From Pseudomonadota bacterium (GTDB taxonomy: Bacteria; Pseudomonadota; Gammaproteobacteria; Burkholderiales; Burkholderiaceae), in NCBI GenBank assembly GCA_021783435.1, contig JAJXUC010000144.1, forward strand, positions 1 through 9,751: a stretch of 9,751 bases of DNA. Direction: 5' to 3'. Shown in pieces: positions 5,800 to 9,751 of this stretch. How positions within the stretch are numbered: the first letter of the stretch is position 1; each line of letters begins with the position of its first letter. Position numbers and translations under genes: made by a program. The notes under the pieces were generated by a model that saw only the letters and a program-made list of their open reading frames with translations, had not been told where the DNA came from and ran no database searches.

Positions 5800-7446
5800 A
5801 ACCCTTCGACAGCCTTGCCTGCGGGCATCGTCTTCGCGCAACCGCTCACGCCCATCGCGGGCTCGCTACTGCTGTCCTTTCTGGTCGCGGCAATCCCCAT
5901 CGCCGTGGCCTTGATCATGCTCGGCGTGCTGCGCCGGCCCGCCTGGCAGGCCTCGCTGGCCGGGCTGGCCACGGGCCTGGTCATTGCCGTCGGGGCCTGG
6001 GGCATGCCGGTCGGCCTGGCCCTCAATTCGGTCGCCGCGGGCATGGCGCTGGCGCTGATGCCGGTGATGTGGATCGTGTTCAATGCCTTGCTGCTCTACA
6101 ACGTGGCCGTGAAGTCGGGCCGTTTCGAACAATTCCGGCAATGGATGCTCGATCACCTGCCGGACGACCGCCGCCTGGTGCTGCTGGTCGTGGCGTTTTC
6201 CTTCGGCTGCCTGCTGGAGGGGATCTCGGGTTTCGGCACGCCGGTGGCCATCACCAGCGCGCTGCTCATCGGCCTCGGTTTCCCCGCCCTCGAGGCCTTA
6301 ACCTATACCCTGATCTTCAACACCGCTCCGGTGGCCTTCGGCGCCCTGGGCGTGCCCATCACGGTGCTGGGCGCCGTCACCAGCATGCATCCGGACACGC
6401 TGGGGGCGATGGTGGGACGGCAATTGCCGTTCTTCGCTTTCCTGCTGCCGTTCTACGTGGTGGGGCTGTATGGCGGGCTCAAGTCCATCGCCAAGCTGTG
6501 GCCGGCCCTGGTGGTGTCGGGCGGCAGTTTCGCGCTCACCCAGTTCGCCACCTCCAACTTCATCAGCTACCAGCTCACCGACGTGCTGGCCTCGCTGGTG
6601 TCGCTGATCGTCACGGTGGGCTTCCTGAAAACCTGGAAACCGGAGCCCGACCCTGCCTACACCGTGGTACGCAGCCAGGCGCGGGCCAATGGCGCGCAGC
6701 GCGTGGGCTACGGCGGCTGGATGCCGTGGGTGGTGGTCTCGGTGGTGGTGATCGTCTGGGTCAACCTCAAGCTGTTCACCATCGGTGAAGCCAAGGTGCT
6801 GTGGCCTGGCCTCGACAAGGTGGTCTATATCAGTCTCTATAAGAAACCTTACGTGGCGCTGTGGGACTTTCAGCCCATGGGCACCGGCACGGCCATCCTG
6901 CTGGCGGCCATTATCACCGCCGCATGGACCCGCACATCGGTGGCGGATTTCTTCGGTTGCGTGCGGAGAACCTGGGTGCAGACCCGCATCGCCATCATCA
7001 CGGTGATGATGATCGTGGGCCTGGCCTTCCTGCTGAACTACTCGGGCATGAGCTATACCCTAGGAATGGGCGTGGCTTCGGCCGGCGCGCTGTTCCCGCT
7101 GGTCTCGGCTTTCCTGGGCTGGATTGCGGTGTTTCTTTCCGGTAGTGACACCTCGGGCAACGCCCTGTTTGGCAATCTGCAGGTGGTGGCGGCCAAACAG
7201 CTGGGCCTGAACCCTGTGCTGATGGCGGCGACGAACTCCTCCGGCGGGGTGATGGGCAAGATGATCTCGCCGCAAAACATCGCCACCGGTGTGTCCACCA
7301 CCGAACTCAAGGGCAAGGAAGGCCTGGTGTTCGCCCGCACCTTCTGGCACAGCGTGTTCCTCACCGCGCTGCTGGGAATCCTGGTGGTGTTGCAGCAGCA
7401 TGTGCTGCCCTGGATGATCCCCGCCCTGCCGGCGCTGCATCATTGA
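5797..7446 (+). CDS. lldP: L-lactate/glycolate permease, LctP/LldP family
   Basis: The 549-residue product is a polytopic inner-membrane protein of the LctP family, which imports lactate and glycolate with protons. The length matches the family's usual ~550. Diagnostic segments are CLLEGISGFGTPVAI (138-152), FNTAPVAFGALGVPIT (174-189), and near the C-terminus LSGSDTSGNALFGNLQ and TNSSGGVMGKMISPQNIATG. Hydrophobic helices fill the rest, about 12-14 in all. The TTG start with AGGAG six bases upstream gives MNPSTALPAG; an earlier in-frame start at 5620 would add 59 residues unlike any membrane transporter. No lactate dehydrogenase, glycolate oxidase or LldR-type regulator adjoins it. Codon use is strikingly CTG/GCC/GTG-biased compared with the TTG-rich genes to its left, hinting at separate ancestry. 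Lactate versus glycolate preference cannot be read. Confidence 0.93.
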   Translation: MNPSTALPAGIVFAQPLTPIAGSLLLSFLVAAIPIAVALIMLGVLRRPAWQASLAGLATGLVIAVGAWGMPVGLALNSVAAGMALALMPVMWIVFNALLLYNVAVKSGRFEQFRQWMLDHLPDDRRLVLLVVAFSFGCLLEGISGFGTPVAITSALLIGLGFPALEALTYTLIFNTAPVAFGALGVPITVLGAVTSMHPDTLGAMVGRQLPFFAFLLPFYVVGLYGGLKSIAKLWPALVVSGGSFALTQFATSNFISYQLTDVLASLVSLIVTVGFLKTWKPEPDPAYTVVRSQARANGAQRVGYGGWMPWVVVSVVVIVWVNLKLFTIGEAKVLWPGLDKVVYISLYKKPYVALWDFQPMGTGTAILLAAIITAAWTRTSVADFFGCVRRTWVQTRIAIITVMMIVGLAFLLNYSGMSYTLGMGVASAGALFPLVSAFLGWIAVFLSGSDTSGNALFGNLQVVAAKQLGLNPVLMAATNSSGGVMGKMISPQNIATGVSTTELKGKEGLVFARTFWHSVFLTALLGILVVLQQHVLPWMIPALPALHH

Positions 7447-7460
7447 GATGGGGACGGTTT

Positions 7461-7472
7461 GCCGGCGCCGGC
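7461..7472. repeat. 12-bp perfect palindrome after the permease
   Basis: GCCGGCGCCGGC begins 15 bp after the permease stop codon. It may form part of a GC-rich termination structure, but there is no T-run. Confidence 0.3.
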
Positions 7473-7498
7473 GGGTCGCGTGGCGGGTCCGCGGTTCC

Positions 7499-7525
7499 GC
7501 CGGGTGGCGCTACGCGCCTGGCGGC
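7499..7525. repeat. imperfect hairpin, possible REP-like element
   Basis: GGCGC (7506-7510) pairs with GCGCC (7514-7518) around TAC, and outer GCCG (7499-7502) pairs with CGGC (7522-7525) across a symmetric 3x3 internal loop. It lies between the permease and the next gene, where it could end permease transcription or be a dispersed intergenic repeat. Copies elsewhere cannot be checked here. Confidence 0.3.
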
Positions 7526-7563
7526 GCGGATTGCACAACCCAGCCCGCGCAAGGAGAGCCGGC

Positions 7564-7878
7564 ATGACGGACAAGACGGACGCGAAGGCCACAGCAGAGA
7601 TCATCGATGGCTGGCAGTGCATCGGGTGCGGCAAGATCGACGTGGATCGGCCTTGCCTTGGCGTTTGCCAGGACCGGCGTGTCAGGCTGGTTTACGCCGA
7701 TGATTACCTGGCCTTGGCGGCAAGGCTGGACCATCTGGAGGCGCGAAACAAGCGGCTGGAATCCTTGGCCATGCGGGTCAAGCTCGCCAAACCCAAGGCG
7801 TCGGCGTGGGAGCGTTCGTACCGCGCGATGCAGGAAGAGGCCATCCGTGTTCTGGCCGAGGACGCCATGCGTCCATGA
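7564..7878 (+). CDS. small Cys4 putative zinc-binding protein with coiled coil
   Basis: A 104-residue protein I cannot place in a named family. Residues 17-43 hold four cysteines, WQCIGCGK...DRPCLGVC: C19-x2-C22-x8-C31-x3-C35, a spacing that fits a structural metal site, most likely zinc. Next comes DDYLALAARLDHLEARNKRLESLAMRVKL (46-74), a leucine-heptad region likely to form a coiled coil and dimerise. The C-terminal third (SAWERSYRAMQEEAIRVLAEDAM) is amphipathic and helical. No signal peptide or membrane segment is seen, so it is probably cytoplasmic. The ATG at 7564 has AAGGAG at 7551-7556, clearly preferred over upstream in-frame codons. It lies 117 bp after the permease on the same strand and converges with the flavin oxidoreductase 37 bp downstream. 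It may be a regulator or an adaptor; that is inference only. Confidence 0.75.
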   Translation: MTDKTDAKATAEIIDGWQCIGCGKIDVDRPCLGVCQDRRVRLVYADDYLALAARLDHLEARNKRLESLAMRVKLAKPKASAWERSYRAMQEEAIRVLAEDAMRP

Positions 7879-7915
7879 CGCCGTGCTTCGAAACCGGGCC
7901 GGTCCGTCGTTGAAC

Positions 7916-8935
7916 TCAGCCTGACCGCGCCGCCGCCGTGGCAATGTCGAGCGAGCGCAGCCGCAGGGCCGGATCGAAGATGTCGCACACCAGCATGAAT
8001 TCGTCGGCGTGAGTGGCTTCGGCCAAGGCGGCAAAGCCCTGGCGTACCGCGGCCGGACCACCGATCACCGCGGCAGCCAGGAAGTCGGCGATGGCGGCGC
8101 GTTCCTGTGGATGCAAGTGGGTCAGGAAATCCCGCGACGGAGGCTGCAGCCGACCCCGTTCGCCGCGCAGAATGCCAAGAACGCGCTGGTGGGTGCTGCT
8201 GGCGAGATATTCGGCTTCATCGTCGGTGGGCGCTGCGATCAGTGGCACGCCGATCATCACGTAAGGCTTGTCGAGCACGGTGGAAGGCTGAAAGCGCTGC
8301 CGGTAGAGCGCGATCGCCTGCAGCAAAAGGCGCGGCGCGAAGTGCGAAGCGAAGGCATAGGGCAGCCCCCGCTCGGCCGCCAGTTGGGCGGAAAACAGGC
8401 TGGAACCCAGCAGCCAGATGGGGACGTTGGTCCCCGCTCCCGGTATGGCCACCAGGCGCTGGCCGGGCTGTGCCGGCCCGAGCAGGTGCTGGAGTTCGGC
8501 CACGTCGCGCGGGAAGTCGTCTTCGGTTTCCACGCGGTCGCGGCGCAAGGCGCGCATGGTGAGTCCATCGGTCCCCGGGGCGCGGCCCAGGCCGAGGTCG
8601 ATGCGGCCCGGGTACAACTCGGCCAGCGTGCCGAACGCTTCCGCGACGACCAGTGGCGCATGGTTCGGCAGCATGATGCCGCCCGAACCGACCCGGATCT
8701 GCCGGGTGCCGCCGGCGATATGGCCGACCAGCACCGCGGTGGCGGAACTCGCGATGCCGGGAATGTTGTGGTGCTCGGCCAGCCAGTAGCGTTTGAAGCC
8801 CAGCGATTCGGCATGGCGGGCCGTGCGCAGGGCAAGGGACAGCGCTTCGCCGACGGTGCCGTGCTCGCGTACGGCAACCAGGTCGAGCATGGAGAGAGCG
8901 AGATTCAAGGAGGTCTGCATGACCGCCATTTTCAT
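7916..8935 (-). CDS. luciferase-like (LLM class) flavin-dependent oxidoreductase, YhbW/MsnO8 type
   Basis: A 339-residue cytosolic TIM-barrel protein of the bacterial luciferase-like superfamily, which uses reduced flavin supplied by a partner reductase to oxidise an organic substrate; this subgroup has no firmly established substrate. It resembles E. coli YhbW along its length: YWLAEHHN (50-57), [13 protein letters not shown] (84-96), [15 protein letters not shown] (109-123), FPRDVAEL (141-148), PIWLLGSS and [11 protein letters not shown]. The length matches YhbW (~335). The ATG at 8935 is the longest reasonable start; alternatives at 8929 and 8920 shorten it by 2 and 5 residues, and none has a clear Shine-Dalgarno site. 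No flavin reductase or sulfonate-transport genes adjoin it, so a desulfonation role is not suggested. It is divergent from ctaD, sharing a 252-bp control region. Confidence 0.92.
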   Translation of the reverse strand: MKMAVMQTSLNLALSMLDLVAVREHGTVGEALSLALRTARHAESLGFKRYWLAEHHNIPGIASSATAVLVGHIAGGTRQIRVGSGGIMLPNHAPLVVAEAFGTLAELYPGRIDLGLGRAPGTDGLTMRALRRDRVETEDDFPRDVAELQHLLGPAQPGQRLVAIPGAGTNVPIWLLGSSLFSAQLAAERGLPYAFASHFAPRLLLQAIALYRQRFQPSTVLDKPYVMIGVPLIAAPTDDEAEYLASSTHQRVLGILRGERGRLQPPSRDFLTHLHPQERAAIADFLAAAVIGGPAAVRQGFAALAEATHADEFMLVCDIFDPALRLRSLDIATAAARSG

Positions 8936-9004
8936 GCGCAGCCGCCGATCATGCTCGCGGCAGCTTTTCCGGCCTGGGCCGCGGCGTCAAATTCCACAAC
9001 TCTT

Positions 9005-9025
9005 TGATCTGGGTCACCCGGATCA
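9005..9025. promoter_or_regulatory. 21-bp near-perfect palindrome, candidate operator
   Basis: The left arm TGATCTGGGT (9005-9014) and right arm ACCCGGATCA (9016-9025) flank a single C. Nine of ten positions pair, and the tenth is a T-G pair. It lies 70 bp before the flavin oxidoreductase start and about 163 bp before ctaD, so it can serve either gene. Read as RNA it would also make a hairpin with a 3-nt loop, but no T-run follows on either strand. Confidence 0.5.
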
Positions 9026-9138
9026 GGCCTAACCCTTGGGGGGCTGCTGCGGGCGGACGGCTACAAAGCTGGGAATCCTGCGCATGGCCCGCGCGTGGCA
9101 GCGGCGTCGCGCCTGCTGCACGACGGTCCGTGCACAGT

Positions 9139-9168
9139 CAGCCGATGAATGTCCATTTCCAGCCGATG
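9139..9168 (+). repeat. direct repeat CAGCCGATG in the ctaD leader
   Basis: CAGCCGATG occurs at 9139-9147 and 9160-9168, 21 bp apart start to start (two helical turns), ending eight bases before the GAGGAG ribosome site of ctaD. It may be a regulator site or a tandem duplication. No known consensus was recognised. Confidence 0.35.
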
Positions 9169-9187
9169 TTTGAACGAGGAGTGCCCG

Positions 9188-9751
9188 ATGAGCGCAGTGC
9201 TTGAGCCCGCCCACGCCCCGGCCCATGGTGCCGACCATGCCCATGACCATCCATACGGCTGGCGGCGTTGGCTGTTTTCCACCAACCACAAGGACATCGG
9301 CACGATGTACCTTGTATTCGCCCTCACGATGTTATTCGTCGGGGGGGGCTTGGCCATGCTCATGCGCGCCGAGTTGTTCGAACCGGGGATCCAGTTCCTG
9401 AATCCCCAGCTCTATCTGTCGTTTGCCACCATGCACGGCCTGATCATGATTTTTTTGGCCGTGATGCCTGCGCTCACGGGCTTGGCCAACTGGATGATCC
9501 CACTGCAGATCGGCGCGCCCGACATGGCGTTCCCGCGCATGAATAACCTCAGTTTCTGGCTGCTCATCCCCGCTGCACTCCTTGGGGTGACGGCCCTTTT
9601 CGTTCCAGGTGGCGCTCCCGATACGGGCTGGACGCTCTACGCCCCGCTGACCATCCAGCAGGGCATGGGCATGGACCTGGTGATCTTCGCCGTCCATCTC
9701 CTGGGCGCATCGAGCATCATGGGGTCGATCAACATCATCGTCACCATCCTG
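9188..9751 (+). CDS. ctaD: cytochrome c oxidase subunit I, 3'-truncated by window edge
   Basis: CtaD is the catalytic, heme-copper subunit of aa3-type cytochrome c oxidase in the inner membrane, reducing oxygen with electrons from cytochrome c while pumping protons. The first 188 of an expected ~530 residues are present and the frame is open to the edge. After a His-rich N-terminus (five His in residues 9-21) come GWRRWLFSTNHKDIGTMY, the low-spin heme a ligand H83 in TMHGLIM, and the D-channel entry PDMAFPRMNN (111-120) with D112, N119 and N120, as expected of an A-type proton-pumping oxidase. The rest follows as LSFWLLIPAA, PGGAPDTGWTLYAPL and SIMGSINIIVTIL. The active-site Cu-B histidines lie outside the window. 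GAGGAG at 9176-9181 is six bases before the ATG. No subunit II gene (ctaC) precedes it, contrary to the common order. A run of eight G at 9341-9348 keeps the frame. Confidence 0.96.
   Translation, partial: MSAVLEPAHAPAHGADHAHDHPYGWRRWLFSTNHKDIGTMYLVFALTMLFVGGGLAMLMRAELFEPGIQFLNPQLYLSFATMHGLIMIFLAVMPALTGLANWMIPLQIGAPDMAFPRMNNLSFWLLIPAALLGVTALFVPGGAPDTGWTLYAPLTIQQGMGMDLVIFAVHLLGASSIMGSINIIVTIL

Noticed and set aside
5601..6788. 395-codon plus-strand frame overlapping the permease
   Set aside because: It is the +1 shadow of the permease; no conserved motif, while the permease frame has full family similarity.
8009..9007. 332-codon plus-strand frame opposite the flavin oxidoreductase
   Set aside because: Antisense shadow; the minus-strand frame carries all YhbW-like motifs.
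9004..9017. FNR/Anr-type box TTGAT-N4-GTCAC upstream of ctaD
   Set aside because: Only the left half fits the consensus, and the sequence is better explained as part of the larger 21-bp palindrome.
9341..9348. Run of eight G in ctaD as a frameshift or sequencing error
   Set aside because: The frame continues on both sides with the expected subunit I sequence, so the run encodes three glycines in frame.
1..9751. CRISPR array, tRNA or rRNA genes, intact insertion sequence
   Set aside because: No regularly spaced repeats, cloverleaf-like sequence, rRNA segments or terminal inverted repeats flanking a transposase were seen.

Overview
The window is GC-rich bacterial DNA that looks like a chromosomal segment of a betaproteobacterium, most likely Burkholderiales. 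The support is a DUF3567-type small protein (GGFEIVDKFARKEIFIEG), a TatA starting [10 protein letters not shown], and a CtaD N-terminus with a His-rich leader before GWRRWLFSTNHKDIG. A sulfur- or metal-associated genus such as Thiomonas is only a guess. I see no rRNA, tRNA, CRISPR array, integrase or intact insertion sequence.

Layout, left to right. The 3' two-thirds of mnmE (tRNA wobble modification GTPase) opens the window and is followed on the same strand by a lone tatA. A convergent D-2-hydroxyacid dehydrogenase lies on the minus strand. A divergent CoxG-type SRPBCC protein with a C-terminal membrane anchor follows, behind a recognisable promoter framed by repeated TGCAGC/GCTGCA hexamers. 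Next come a minus-strand ArsR-family repressor of BigR/SqrR/YgaV type and a divergent MFS transporter, sharing a 202-bp control region with a direct repeat and an inverted repeat. A DUF3567 gene (minus) comes next. About 450 bp follow without an intact gene, holding a possible decayed reading frame and a candidate promoter. Then comes an LctP/LldP-type lactate permease that apparently starts at TTG. After it lie a small Cys4 protein with a predicted coiled coil, a minus-strand YhbW/MsnO8-type luciferase-like flavin oxidoreductase, a 252-bp control region with a near-perfect 21-bp palindrome and a 9-bp direct repeat, and the first 188 codons of ctaD (cytochrome c oxidase subunit I), cut by the window end.

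The genes do not form one pathway. They are mostly single-gene units with alternating strands. Plausible functional pairs are the ArsR repressor with the divergent MFS transporter, and, loosely, membrane energy functions (TatA, CoxG-like protein, lactate permease, CtaD). The lactate permease uses a visibly different codon dialect from its neighbours and sits next to the only degenerate-looking stretch, so it may be acquired. I found no convincing new multigene system. The best leads are the repressor with a displaced second cysteine and its candidate operators, the unassigned Cys4 protein, and the unexplained dyads before coxG and ctaD.
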